A stretch of 64,000 nucleotides of DNA from Scleropages formosus (GCF_900964775.1 NC_041821.1:9621394-9685393), one strand, 5' to 3'. Positions 1 through 11,082 are shown, numbered from the stretch's first letter. Translations and numbers: made by a program. Notes: generated from the sequence alone by a model not told the origin.

Positions 1-2316
1 TAACATGAATAACGTGTGAAATTTGTGGGGAAAAAATACAAAAAAGCCCCATTATTCAATGTCGCATTCATGCATGTTAACGGTTAATATATCCTTATAG
101 TTCATATAAAATAGCATTAAGGGAATTTTTGACATATGACGAAGTTGACCAACAAGGTCATCAGAGCAGAACCCCAAGATAAGTTGAGAAATACTCATAT
201 TTCCATTTGCATCACTGAATACCTTCATGTCATATTTAAATATATACTAAAACTGAAGCAAACTAAGGATTGGACATGTCAGATTTTTACCCCTTACGTG
301 TCTATATTTATAAACGTGATTTTGACATGGGTTAAAATGTAATTAAAAAAATGTATGTATGAAACTCTCTTCCATGTTGTAACTTTGCAATTTAGTGTCT
401 ATGCTAAAGTAAGCAGAACTGCAAGTTAGGGAACTCAACAGCTGTTCAGGTATTCAGGTATTTATTCACATATGTTCACTTGACAGCACAGCTGTGAGTG
501 GGATTCACCTCCTGCGCACTTATTCGTATGACAGACGACTTACCCAGAAGAGCTGGTATAGTTCCTCTTTCACTTTTATTGCATCATATTATTTCCAGAA
601 ACATTTATTACATTGTATTTTGCATTATCAACATACAGCGGGTTCCCAAAACTAAAAACCTCCAAAACACATAACCTATACATTTTATACACAGAGATTG
701 CTAAATGACAACATGAAATATAAACTGTTTGGGAAACAACGCTGTCACGTTCACTGTAACAATCTCTTTTCAATTAACTCATTGCGAACCTAGGTACACG
801 GAGGCCATTGTTTTAAAATACAGCCTTTAACCCTTGAGATGTGCGCAAACCATCAATAAATTTAAAATTGCTAAGGTATTTATGCCAGAAAACTGTGTCG
901 ATACATAACTGTCAGTAGGTCAGTATTCAGTAATACTTGTAATAAGACTGATAAACCTCACATCAGAAATATGGACCATAATTTAAAGGTTAAGAGAATT
1001 TAGGGTTACGGTTTGCTCATTTGAAGGCCATAGTGATCGACAGCCAGACTCTTTGAAAAACACAGGAATGCCAGTGCCTGACATCAGCAGTTCCTCCGGG
1101 GAAGAGTGCCGTACTCCTAACAATCCAGCACAATGTGCGGCAGCAGCTACGGAATCCAAGGGCGCGGAATGCCACGAACCACGATGGCTTTATTCATCAT
1201 CACGAGGCACTTTGTTAAATAAGCATAAGCAAATGACTACTTCACAACCACAAAGTTGGACATGGCCTAACAGAAAATAGGGAGGGGTGAATTAAGCTCC
1301 AACAGCCCATCCTAAATCTACTTCTCAGAAGAATTTCTAGAGAACCAAGCCAAACAAAAAAACCTGAAAAAAGTAAAACTAAGTAGAAACCACACTGTAT
1401 AGTGATAACACATTGCATAATGATATACAGTAGAAAATGTTAGTTATCCCTCCTAATACTGCACCAGTAACACAAACTTAGTTTATTTTCAAAAAAGCTG
1501 AACTTTTAAAAAGTAGTCTCTGCAATATGATTTTCACTGTGGCTGTGTTACTACATACTGGTCGTAAACACTCAGAGCGATTAAACACACCTGGAAACAG
1601 GTGTTCTCACTGTACAACGAGCATTCAGAGACCACGTCCTTTGTATGTAAAGCAAATGTGAGCAACGTATCATGTTACAAGGACAGAGCATCACGAAGCG
1701 TGTGGTGCTCAAGTTACACTGTAAGGCACTGAACTTGGGAAACACCAGCGGCTCCGTTTTCAACCATCCTATCCAGTGAAATCTTTCTCGATTTCACAAT
1801 ACAATGCAAATAACCAAGAGCGCACTAATTCCACTGCAAACAAAGATGTTTTTCTTCCTGAATTTTAAAACTGATTCATGAGATTCAAAGATTCTACCCC
1901 AAATCTGATCGTAAGGATACAATTACAATGCCAAAGGGTGACAAAACTGATTTCTTTTTCTGTTCTTGAATGCAAACGCTTCCCTCAGAGCAAAAAAAAA
2001 AAAAGTCCTCCATAAGCATCAGCCACAGGGAACTTGAAACCGTATTTGCACAAGGCAACGTTTATTTAAAGTGGGCGCAGCGTCCTGTGTAATAAACTTC
2101 CGCCTGGAGATACAGGCCAACAACTCCATCCGGCCCGGGTGTCCAAGGAACCTAATCCGCCGTGGTCTTCTCCTCATCAGATAATGACTCCCGACAGACT
2201 CCGAGTTGTGGAAACAACCCCGGCCCGTGAGTAAGAGGGTCCCTCCCTTTGTGGCTCAGCGCCACAGTGTGTGTGAGTCACACACACCCTGGCAAACACT
2301 TCTCACTCTCCCACAC

Positions 2317-2358
2317 TCACTACACCACCAAATTTTTATATATTTGGTGGTGTAGTGA
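2317..2358. repeat. Perfect 17-bp inverted repeat (hairpin)
   Basis: The left arm TCACTACACCACCAAAT (2317-2333) is the exact reverse complement of the right arm at 2342-2358, with an 8-nt AT loop. An AT-rich simple repeat follows directly. It may be a remnant of a small palindromic element or a replication-slippage product. No function is claimed. Confidence 0.8.
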
Positions 2359-2409
2359 ATGGTGTAATATATATATAAATAAAAAAAAGTCCATAGCCAT
2401 GTCCCTTGA

Positions 2410-2510
2410 GTCATATATATATATACACATATATATACATACATACACACACATATAATATATATATATATATATATACACTGTATATTATATATGTATA
2501 TATGAAATAT
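2410..2510. repeat. TA/CA-rich simple repeat
   Basis: Alternating TA and CA dinucleotides with interruptions run through this block. The run of about 10 TA units at about 2458-2478 is the purest part. The open frames across it are repeat artefacts. Confidence 0.75.
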
Positions 2511-3199
2511 TCTGTAAACTTTCCTTACATCTAAAGAACTTGGTCTTGGAGCATTAAAGCACTTTAAAAAAAACAACCACAACTATGCGCGGGCCTAAAA
2601 AGCTTTGGAAAAAATATCAGTCCACTTCAACCTGAACGTAACAGATGGTTTTTTTTCCTTTTTTTTTTTTTTTTTTTGGTAAAATGAAAACTTTATAAAC
2701 GGGGACGAAACGTATATGATCAAGAGCACACGTTCAAATTATTGCAGTTTTGCACACTTAGTGAGCGCCATGAAATGTTTAAAAGCCCATGATGATGCAA
2801 AACTGAGCGGTGCTAAGTTCAAAATTAAATTCCTGACACAAAAGATGCACAGACAGAGACATGCAGAACATTAAAAAAAAACCTTATAGAACTTACCATT
2901 GTTGTCATTTACTTCTGAACTTCAACGCGGGACCTGCTTTTGGAGTATAAAACACACAACTGACAACAACATACAATGAAAATCTGTATTTTATTTAACT
3001 ACTTGAAGGTGAACGCGTTACGCTGAGGCACGCCCCATCCACAAAAATCTTACTTCTCAGATCATCTACCCAAAGAAATATATACATATTTACACTTCAC
3101 TGAAGTTTCAGGCCCTTGTTGTACTATTGTAACATTTTAAAAGGATCTCTTTAATCGCCTCAAAAAGTAATCTTACCTACCAAAGTCACACTCAGCGTA

Positions 3200-3440
3200 G
3201 ACTCAAGAGTGAAGTTTCACAGTGATGTCACTCCACCTCTCCCTCACTCTCTCCCTCTCCCTCACTCTTGCCGCACCCTGAGTCCCGTGAACAACGCGCA
3301 TGCGCCTTACGGAAACACCGGATTGCATTGGTGTCTGGGAAATGTCGTTTCGAGAGCCTTCTCTGGTTTTTTCCATTCGATAGCGCTCGTCTCCGTTAGC
3401 GACAAGCGGCAAAACAAAGCCGTTATTTAGGAAACTGGGA
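3200..3440. promoter_or_regulatory. Promoter-like CpG-richer patch with an NRF1 site
   Basis: This patch is richer in CpG than its surroundings and contains the palindrome GCGCATGCGC at 3296-3305, the canonical NRF1-binding sequence typical of vertebrate housekeeping promoters. A pyrimidine-rich run (CTCCCTCT type) precedes it at about 3234-3270. On the minus strand a good splice donor (GTAAGA at 3176) lies just beyond it, which would fit a divergent minus-strand transcript. I could not find its coding part, so the call is a candidate only. Confidence 0.4.
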
Positions 3441-3937
3441 AGTGCCGCGAAAACAGGAAATCTCACAAGTGGTTCTTTTTCTACAGATATCCAGATGTTT
3501 AGCACATTTTTTAAATTGAGAATTGTTTTTTAAATTTGAAGTGTCTGCCGTTAGGGAGTTACTCACAGTTGTACACGAAAGTACCTTTTTCTGCAAGTTT
3601 TTTTAAATTGTGGTTATTTCAGCTTCCGGAAGTTCCGTTGCAAAATTTTCACATCCAAAAGAGGAATGTCCATACAGAAGGATTGTTTTAACGTGGCATA
3701 TTTGTTGTTTGAATTCAGACTTAAACAGCAGACATACTGTAAATACACAGGGTTGAATGCACTCTGAATACTTGCTTTCTCTTTTGCTCTGTGAACCCAG
3801 TGATAAAAATTTCTGGTGGTACTCCATATTCCTTATGTAGATAACTTAATTTTTCTGGTTGAGTGTTACTTTTTCATTAATCCCAATATTGACATATTTC
3901 TCAAAAGCAATTTACTATGTTCAGCTGCCAACAATGT

Positions 3938-4072
3938 ACTAAGGTGGGTCAGTTTGGTAGAGCAATTCAGGGTAAATATGTACATTGCTCATGGGTACTA
4001 CAACAGCAGGGGAATTGAAATTATCACCTTTAGACACAAGCGAGCAGCTCTAACCACTATAATACCAGCTAC
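3938..4072 (-). mobile_element. Degraded tRNA-derived SINE, family A, minus strand
   Basis: The reverse complement reads GTGGTTAGAGCTGCT, then a diverged anticodon-arm and B-box region, then GTAGTACCCATGAGCAA, matching the body of the better copies at 5986 and 7628. The 3' LINE-like tail is not recognisable here, so this is an old or 3'-truncated copy. Confidence 0.7.
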
Positions 4073-4319
4073 CTAGAGCTAGGCCTGCAACCTAATACAC
4101 TCAGCAGGTTTAGACATAGCGCTGAATCAAATGTCAAAACATTATTTGGCTTAAACATGGGAATGATAGTAAGAAGTGGAACTGGCATCAAGCCATAAGG
4201 TACAATAAAGAACTTAAGGTATGCTTTTATATGTGCTGGTATATGTAAAGCAACCCTAATAACTTGCAAATTTTTCTGCAGTTGCTTTTAGAAACGCACA
4301 TCAGAAAATGCTCTGTTAC

Positions 4320-4488
4320 TTTTAACTTTCTCTGACCTACGGACGTTAGGAAGACCGCCCTAAAAAATTCTCAACGTATTTTTTAAGCGACGGGAATTGA
4401 TGTCGTCATCAGTATGCGACCACATGTGTTGTAAGGGGAAGTTGAGGAAAAACAGATGATCTGAAATTTACTTTGCGTTTAACTCAAG
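4320..4488 (+). promoter_or_regulatory. Inferred exosc9 promoter and 5' UTR
   Basis: The stretch immediately before the exosc9 start codon has more CpG than the DNA upstream and no TATA box. That fits a dispersed housekeeping promoter. The transcription start cannot be placed from sequence alone. Confidence 0.4.
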
Positions 4489-7400
4489 ATGAAAGAAACT
4501 CCTTTATCGAATTGCGAACGGCAGTTTTTACTCAAAGCAATCGAAGAGAAAAAGGTACTTTAGAAATAACGAGAGTTGAGGCAATGCCTACGCTACGCCT
4601 TACACCACGCTACAGTTTCCCGCGTTATTTGTTTGTTTTACACTCACTGTGTGTGTGTCTGCAACGTAGACCTAATTCTGCACTTGTGTTTTCCGTAGTT
4701 TAGCTAACGGATATTAATGCGATGGGATTTCTGTTTGTTTCCCCCCCAGTCTTTCAGTTCTCCGACAGTCACAGTGATGAAATAGTTGTGCTTTTTTTCT
4801 AAGGTAACGGATGTTTTGAAAGAGACGAGGCGAGTGAGACGCAAATTAATCATATGTCTGCTCTGCACTGCAGTTGAACGTTCAGGCTCAACACACAGCA
4901 CAGCCACGGCTGTACGGAACTTCATTTCCGCTGTAATATTTGTCGTATTTCTCACTTGATCTGTCCGTTCTCGCAGCGTTTGGATGGAAGACAGACGTAT
5001 GATTACAGGAACATCAAGATCACATTTGGGACAGATTATGGATGCTGCATTGTTGACATTGGGAAGACCAGGTGAATCTGATGTGATTTTTCGACAAACT
5101 AAATGACAGTGTAAAATCTCTTGGGCTATTATACTGAAGTGTCTCGATTGCTGAATATTGACACCGTTTTTTGTTTTTTAATTCAGGGTCTTGGCACAAG
5201 TGTCTTGTGAACTGGTGGCTCCAAAAGACAGTCGTCCAACAGAGGGGATCCTGTTCTTCAATCTGGAGTTGTCATCCATGGCATCGCCGGCCTTTGAGTC
5301 CAACAGGTACCTAACTTTTCAAAGTGTTAATACTGGATATTGCTTTGGCCAGACAGTAATGTCCTCAATGTTTTCCATATAGTACTTGTTACAGTACTGA
5401 TGTATTGCAAAGACACCACTTGAACCGCGAGTTCATTAACGGAGCTCTCGTTGACCCGTTTCGGTTTGTTTATTTTCCTAAGCGTTGTCTTCATTATTCT
5501 CTTGTTTAAAATGTGACTTTTCGGAGCGAAAGCTGCCGGCGTTTCGTGTCCAGATGTTAGGCAGAATAGGAGTGTGGGACATCTGTTTGCAACACTTTCA
5601 TTTGTGTTAATTTGTTTATATTGAATTAAAGAGTTTGTGTAAAATGTTCGGTGGTTTCAGTAATCATCTTAATGTTCTTTTAACTGCTTAAAGAACCCAG
5701 CTGCTATCATCTCTGCTACAACTGCTTCCCAGTATTTTATTTGTTGCCTGCATTTGTTCTTTTGTTTCAGGCAGTCTGAATTACTTGTGAAGTTGAACAG
5801 GCTATTGGAACGATGTCTCAGGAACTCCAAGTGTATTGATACAGAGTCTTTGTGTGTGGTAGCTGGTGAAAAGGTAATTCATCAGTAACATATCTGATGC
5901 ATCACTGTCTTCCCATTTGTGGGGATCGCTTCTAAATAAAACTATGAGCAAATTGTGTTTTCCAGTTACTGGTTTGTTTTCGTGTGTAGCCGGTAGTGTA
6001 CTTGTTAGAGCTGCTGCCTTTGGACCCAAAGGTCACAGGTTTGAATCTCACCTACAGCTGTAGTACCCTTAAGCAAGGTATTTACCCTGAAATTGCTCTA
6101 GTAAACATACCCAGCTCTATAAATGGGTAAATAATTGCAAGTATATTAACACTGTAACTCGCTTTGGAGAAAAGTGTCAGCTAAATGAATAAATGTAACT
6201 GCACAAACTTGCCTGTTAGGTGTGGCAGATTCGAGTGGACATTCATGTGTTGAACCATGATGGAAACATCATGGATGCTGCTAGCATTGCAGCAATCACA
6301 GCGCTGAGCCATTTTAGAAGACCAGATGTGGGGATTCAGGGAGAGGAGGTCACTGTGGTGAGCAGAATTCTCTTTCTAAAGCTTTATGTTTACTTCAAAT
6401 AGTGTTGATCTTGTATATAGATGTATTCAGTCAACAAGTGTTTGCGCTAGTGTTATAATTAAGTGATGAAGTGAAGTGAAATGAAGTGAATGAAAAAGAT
6501 TTTTACACCAAATAACATAAACACAGGACTGTCATGGCCTGAACTGGAGGAATGTGACACCCAGTACATCACATTCAAGTTCTAAATGACCAAGTTTACA
6601 ATTTAAAAAAAAAAAAAAAAAAAAACACAAAAATCCTAGAACTGAAGGAGGTGGACTTCAGGCTTAATTTTTTTTAAAAATGTTTGTATATTTTTCACAG
6701 TATGCCCTGGAGGAGCGAGACCCGATTCCTCTAAGCGTCTACCACATGCCCATCTGTGTCAGTTTTTCTTTTTTCCAACAAGGGTTAGTCAGTCTCTATA
6801 CTTTTGCATCATATTACCATGCGTAGCAAAATCCAGTTTTTTTGTTCTTTGTTTTATTTGGTTGAGTATATATTTTTTTTTAAAATACAAATTTCTTTTC
6901 TTGATGTTTGGAAAAAAATAAGCATAGAGTTTGCCGTTACTGACTTTTCGGTATAGGACGTATCTCCTAGTGGACCCCTGCGAGCGTGAAGAACGGGTTA
7001 TGGATGGTCTTCTGGTTATAGCCATGAACAAGCATCGGGAGATCTGCTGCATCCAGTCGAGTGGAGGGATTATGCTGCTGAAGGAGCAGGTGAGATCAGT
7101 AGATTCCCACATATGTTTTCTCTTTATTATTTATAATTGTCGCTAATGAAATGAAAGCGTAGCATTTTATATTTGGTTGTTACTATTTCTACCTTAGGTG
7201 CCATTTGATTATACATATTCTAGTCCATGGTTAATTTCCCTTTCGTTTGTTTATTTTGTTGTTTGGTATTTGTGGATGAAAATGTGAATTTTTCTCCACC
7301 ACTCTGAAAAATTCATCCACTTTTGTAGGTCCTGAGATGCAGCAAGATTGCGAGTGTCAAAGTGACTGAAATAACAGAACTAATCAATAAAGCTCTGGAA

Positions 7401-9140
7401 AATGACAGGAAAGTCAGGTGGGATATGTGTTTATCATACAGTGTGAAAATAACATGGAATAACCAGTCTGGTGCTTTCTTAAATGTGCAAAAAACTCAGT
7501 CTAATGCATTTCATGTCAGGTGAAGCACAGTGCATGTCAGCTGATTGTGTGTTTTAAAGTCAGAGCTTAGAACTCTCTATTGCCAGTATGGATCATATAG
7601 GAACTTGAGACAGTGAAGGACAAGTAGGGGCAGTTGGCAGCATAGTGGTTAGTTAGAGCTCCTGCCTTTGGACCCAAAGGTCACAGGTTTGATTCTCACC
7701 TCTGGCTGTAATGCCCTTGAACAAGGTACTTACCCTAAAAATTACTCCAGTAAAACTACTCAGCTGTATAAATGGGTAAATAATTGTAAGTACCTTAACA
7801 TTGTGAATCGCTTTGGAAAAAAGCATCAGCTAAATTAATTAATTAAATAAATAAATAACAGCCTGTGCAGACACAAGCAGTCTTTTGTGGTATTAAAGTG
7901 CAGTTTGTACTTCCTGTACTTAGGAAGGACGGAGGCAAGTTTGGCTTCGCTGAATCAATGCCAAAGGAACGAATCACAGCATTAAAGACTGAGGTTGCTC
8001 CAGTGGAGATGACAGACATTGAGGAGAAGGCCAAGGAAATCATCTGCAGAACTGAAGCCCCATCTGAAGTGTATCCTTTGAGGGGGAAAAAAATGCGTCA
8101 ACTATATTGACACTGGATTGCTGGAGTGATTAAGTGATTAAGAAGCTTGTTATCCTGTTTCAGAAAAGTTCTTCAGCTATCTATCCTGGATTGATTAAGA
8201 AGTTCTGTCACCCTGTCTTGGAATAGTTCTTCAGCTATCTATCACTGTGTCTTAGTTCACAATGTCAGTTGACATTTAGGGTTTTTCACAAAAAGTTCAC
8301 AGCTTTGAGTCCTTGCTTTTCTTAACAAAAGGAGTGTGTCATCACCAGTGGTGTGTGCCCCTGGCACAGGACAGGTGGGAGAAGGCCTACAGAACTCTTG
8401 GGGCCTGGAGGAAGTGGACGCACTGGAGGATGACGTGGGGGAAGAGAGAGAAGAACAGGATATGAGAGAACAGCTTGAGGAGGAAAGCAGAAATGCTGAA
8501 AAAGGCAAGTATTCAATCCTCACTAACTCTTGGTGAATAGTACTCATTCAAGTTTTTCCTTTTTTCTCATTTTTTTCTTGCTGTTCATAATTTCTTTGTT
8601 GTACTGCTCATTTCAGGGGATGTCGTAGTAATATCAGACAGTGAAGAGGAAGACGTTGTGATATTACATGAAGGAACACAAGTAAAACATGTCAAGTGAG
8701 AACTTTTATGTTGTGCTTTTCAGTCCATTTGAATGTGATATTTTCTTATGGACAAAATTTCAGTAGTGTGAAATATTGTGTATTATATTATTATGGTTGT
8801 AGTTTTTCTAATTTATATATTTGGCATATGCCTTTGTCCATAACAGCTTACAGAGAAATTGTCTTACGTGCTGCATGCTTCGGGTTTTGATTCCAGTTCT
8901 TCTGTTTGTACAAATGTTTTTTATATTCACATGTCATTCTTTCAGCTCTTCTTTGCTTGTTGAGTACAAAAGATTTGCATGATTTGAACAAAAATTTTAT
9001 TGTCTACTCTTTATTTATTGGTCATATTTAATCGATTTTAAGACCTTTCACTTTTTAACAGAAAGCAGTCTGTGGATTCACAACAGCTAGCTCCGTCTAC
9101 AGCGAAGAGGAGGAGGAGGAGGAAGAAGCAAGTCATTTGA
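4489..9140 (+). CDS. exosc9: Exosome complex component Rrp45 (Exosc9/PM-Scl-75), 12 coding exons
   Basis: Non-catalytic RNase PH-like subunit of the hexameric ring of the RNA exosome, the nuclear and cytoplasmic 3'-to-5' RNA decay and processing complex. Exons: 4489-4554, 4977-5071, 5187-5306, 5771-5873, 6220-6357, 6701-6783, 6957-7089, 7329-7417, 7924-8070, 8335-8504, 8617-8695 and 9062-9140, all in phase, giving 433 aa (human about 439). The protein begins MKETPLSNCER as in vertebrate EXOSC9. The RNase PH core runs over about residues 20-290 and includes LNHDGN, DAASIAA and the FRRPDV block. The C-terminal region is acidic and diverged, with VVVISDSEEED at about 384-394 (SUMO-interaction-like) and a final KRRRRRKK basic stretch that could act as a nuclear signal. 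Intron 10 has a GC donor (AAG|GCAAGT). Introns 4 and 8 carry SINEs and intron 9 a tandem duplication. Identification is from memory of the human protein and is secure. The exon 9/10 junction was chosen to give SEVVSSPVV, as in the family. Confidence 0.97.
5986..6199 (+). mobile_element. tRNA-derived SINE, family A, in exosc9 intron 4
   Basis: A tRNA-like head (GTTAGAGCTGCTGCC, then a B-box-like GGTTTGAATCTCACC) is followed by a unique body (GTAGTACCCTTAAGCAAGG) and a tail ending in GCTTTGGAGAAAAG and TAAATGAATAAATGTAA. That tail type is shared with fish LINEs. The copy ends about 20 bp before exon 5, so it supplies most of the 3' half of intron 4. Confidence 0.85.
6604..6625 (+). repeat. Poly(A) run in exosc9 intron 5
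   Basis: An uninterrupted run of about 21 A residues. No retroelement body is recognised in front of it. Confidence 0.7.
7628..7858 (+). mobile_element. tRNA-derived SINE, family A, in exosc9 intron 8
   Basis: This is the fullest copy of the family in the window: GGCAGCATAGTGGTTAG, a tRNA-like region with TTTGGACCCAAAGGTCACAGG, TGCCCTTGAACAAGG, TGTATAAATGGGTAAATAAT, and a CTTTGGAAAAAAGCATCAGC tail. It ends in short AATT/AAAT repeats at about 7835-7858, as expected for a retroposed 3' end. Confidence 0.88.
8136..8247 (+). repeat. 57-bp tandem duplication in exosc9 intron 9
   Basis: Two adjacent diverged copies start at 8136 and 8193. Each begins GATTAAGAAG and shares AGTTCTTCAGCTATCTATC near its end. 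The copies differ in the middle, so the duplication is not recent. Confidence 0.8.
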
Positions 9141-9370
9141 AACAATCCTGTTGTGCTGCACCGTCATTGTTGGAAAAGTGCATAAATGGCACTGCTCAGT
9201 AAAGTTGATTTGTATATATATTTTTTTAAAGGTGGGAAATGATTTACATGTCTATGGGGAAAAAGTCTGCTTTCAGTATGTTGAATAGATTTTTGGAGGG
9301 TTAGGAATTCAAAGCATACCAGGCAGATATATTTGGGACAAAATTTGAAACATTAAACAAGCACAGAAGT
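9141..9370 (+). other. exosc9 3' UTR (inferred)
   Basis: Sequence following the exosc9 stop codon at 9138-9140. The first poly(A)-signal-like hexamer is ATTAAA at 9352-9357. No AATAAA occurs closer. The end position is therefore tentative. Confidence 0.4.
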
Positions 9371-9711
9371 TCAAGTCTTTGTATCCTGAACCAGAGATGT
9401 CCATCTTTTTTGGCCAGGGGTCATTACTGTAAACTGGTTGGAGGGCTGAATGTGTGAAAATTACACAGTGTGAGTACAGTAAATGACACTACATCTTAAA
9501 TTGAGAAAATAATTTAGACTTGGACAGTATTAAATGTATTATCTGCTTTAACAAAAAATTAAGAAATTGCTCTGACATATAAATCCACGAAGCATACTTT
9601 TCAAGCCTGATTGTGGTAGAGGTCCAATAGAGAAAGATTAACTTTTCAAGCTTTAGACTCTGCCAAACAGCAGCAACAGAATGGTTTCGTTGATCAGAAA
9701 GCACAAATGAG

Positions 9712-9990
9712 GCTGGTCCCTGTGGGGAGCAGCTGCTGTCTCACAGCACATGGGTTTAATCCCAGTTCAGTCAGTGTGGAGTTTGCATGTTCACCATGTC
9801 TGGATGGGTTTCCTTGGGGTGCTCTGGTTTCCTCCTACAGTCCAAAGACATGCTATGGATGAGTCATGACCCTTTGTAAGCAGGGTATCTAAGTAGTGTA
9901 AATTACCTTGGTGAATAAGGTGTGGGCCAATAACACTATAGTGTTCGCTGGAAGTCACTAAACTAAACCTAACACTGTACTGCAGTGAAT
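9712..9990 (+). mobile_element. SINE-like repeat, family B, plus strand
   Basis: Shows the fish repeat signature CTGCTGTCTCACAGCAC, GTGTGGAGTTTGCATGTTC, a GGGTGCTCTGGTTTCCTCC-like segment and ACAGTCCAAAGACATGC. A downstream part has AATTACCTTGGTGAATAAGG. A related copy lies on the minus strand at 63184-63560. Confidence 0.75.
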
Positions 9991-10011
9991 CTCAGAAGCT
10001 GAATTCAAAGA

Positions 10012-10084
10012 GGGGAATTAGCTCAAATGGTAGAGCGCTCGCTTAGCATGCGAGAGGTAGCGGGATCGATGCCCGCATTCTCCA
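10012..10084 (+). tRNA. tRNA-Ala (anticodon AGC), copy 1
   Basis: A 73-nt cloverleaf: acceptor GGGGAAT with ATTCTCC, D arm GCTC/GAGC, anticodon arm CTCGC-TTAGCAT-GCGAG with anticodon AGC, and T arm GCGGG/CCCGC. The A at the first T-loop position (ATCGATG) is normal for vertebrate Ala-AGC genes. It is followed by a TTTTT RNA polymerase III terminator. It is identical over 73 nt to the copy at 11083. Confidence 0.97.
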
Positions 10085-10092
10085 CTCTTTTT
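10085..10092 (+). terminator. Pol III T-run terminator of tRNA-Ala copy 1
   Basis: CTCTTTTT directly follows the discriminator base. The five-T run is a standard RNA polymerase III stop. Confidence 0.8.
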
Positions 10093-10358
10093 ACAGAGCT
10101 CTCATCCACTCTCACGCGTGCATTCCAGACACGTGTCTAAAGCGTGCTGTGTGTGTGTTTCATGCAGACACGCGCGCATACTTGTGAAGGAAGTCGGCGC
10201 GCCTGATGTCGAAAAGCGCACATGCTGAACACGTGGATAGAGCGAAGCTGAGGTCTCCGCTGCAGCACCGTCGTCTCGTGCACTGAGAAAGCAGCCCGAA
10301 GCGTTTTGAAAGGGCAAAGAAAGTGGAAAGAGCCGCCGAGCAAAAAGCGAGACTTCCT

Positions 10359-10432
10359 TGGCCCGTACGGGGATCGAACCCGCGACCTTGGCGTTATTAG
10401 CACCACGCTCTAACCAACTGAGCTAACCGGCC
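10359..10432 (-). tRNA. tRNA-Ile (anticodon AAT)
   Basis: The reverse complement gives a 74-nt cloverleaf starting GGCCGGTTAGCTCAGTTGG, anticodon loop CTAATAA with anticodon AAT, T arm GCGGG-TTCGATC-CCCGT, and 3' end ACGGGCCA. A TTTTT run on the minus strand about 15 nt downstream provides the Pol III stop. Confidence 0.97.
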
Positions 10433-10815
10433 GTGGTGCCTAAACGCTCTACCGATGTGCTTTTCTTTTTAAGAAACACATCGTTGCGGAAATACGTTCA
10501 GTGACTCCCTGCCTGAGAAACACGTGACGCGTCTAACAGGTGGCGGCTGTATGTTTCACAGGAAACACCTGAGGCTCGTTCGCTACAGGTGAAGAGACAC
10601 TTTGTTTGGAAACGACAAAGACAGGCGGCGAGGTTCCACCAAAATGATTTCATCTCGGCTCCCAGAGTCCAGAGCGGCGACAGTTACAGTGGATTCAGCG
10701 ACAGCGAGGAGCTTGTGTAAAGTTCAGAACCGGGAGGAACTGAAGTCTGAACTTTAGAATGAGAGTCGTCATTGCTGGGGAAGGTAATAAGTGTTCGCCA
10801 TCGAGGCTAAAGTAA

Positions 10816-10887
10816 AGGTCCCACCGAGATTTGAACTCGGATCGCTGGATTCAGAGTCCAGAGTGCTGACCATTACACCATGGAACC
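10816..10887 (-). tRNA. tRNA-Gln (anticodon CTG)
   Basis: The reverse complement is a 72-nt cloverleaf: GGTTCCATGGTGTAATGG, anticodon loop ACTCTGAAT region with anticodon CTG, T arm CCGAG-TTCAAAT-CTCGG, and 3' GGGACCT. The acceptor stem has one U-G wobble pair (position 4 with 69), which should be tolerated. No strong T run is visible directly downstream on the minus strand. Confidence 0.94.
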
Positions 10888-11082
10888 CGTAGTCGAATAT
10901 ATTTGTGTGCACGCAAACACGCACCTACTGCAGTTACTCTACTTACCTCTACTCCAGTACTTCAGTTACTCTACTCAGAAACTGTGAAAGTGCTTCTCTT
11001 TCTGAACAAACACAACTCTCCCGCAATTTTTGTGTATTTGACAACTTTTAGTTTCTTCCTGTGGGAGTTTTGCAATCCGAAA

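Larger units (their letters stand above)
1..3150. other. AT-rich non-coding stretch, no gene recognised
   Basis: I see no protein gene here on either strand. The open frames are short (under about 110 codons) and have low-complexity or unrelated translations. Visible items are short A and T runs, a perfect inverted repeat at 2317-2358, an AT/CA-rich simple-repeat block at about 2410-2510, and a T run at about 2655-2678. A GC-richer patch lies at about 2090-2240. Whether part of this is a UTR of an unseen neighbouring gene cannot be decided from sequence alone. Confidence 0.5.

Noticed and set aside
540-610. Minus-strand segment reading KVKEELYQLFW with a GTAAGT-like donor after it
   Set aside because: A stop lies just upstream in the same frame without an acceptor, so it is most likely chance.
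2155-2240. Minus-strand frame ending ESLSDEEKTTAD then a stop, which looks like a protein C-terminus
   Set aside because: No convincing splice acceptor precedes it, the frame is short and I cannot match it to a family. Not reported as a gene.
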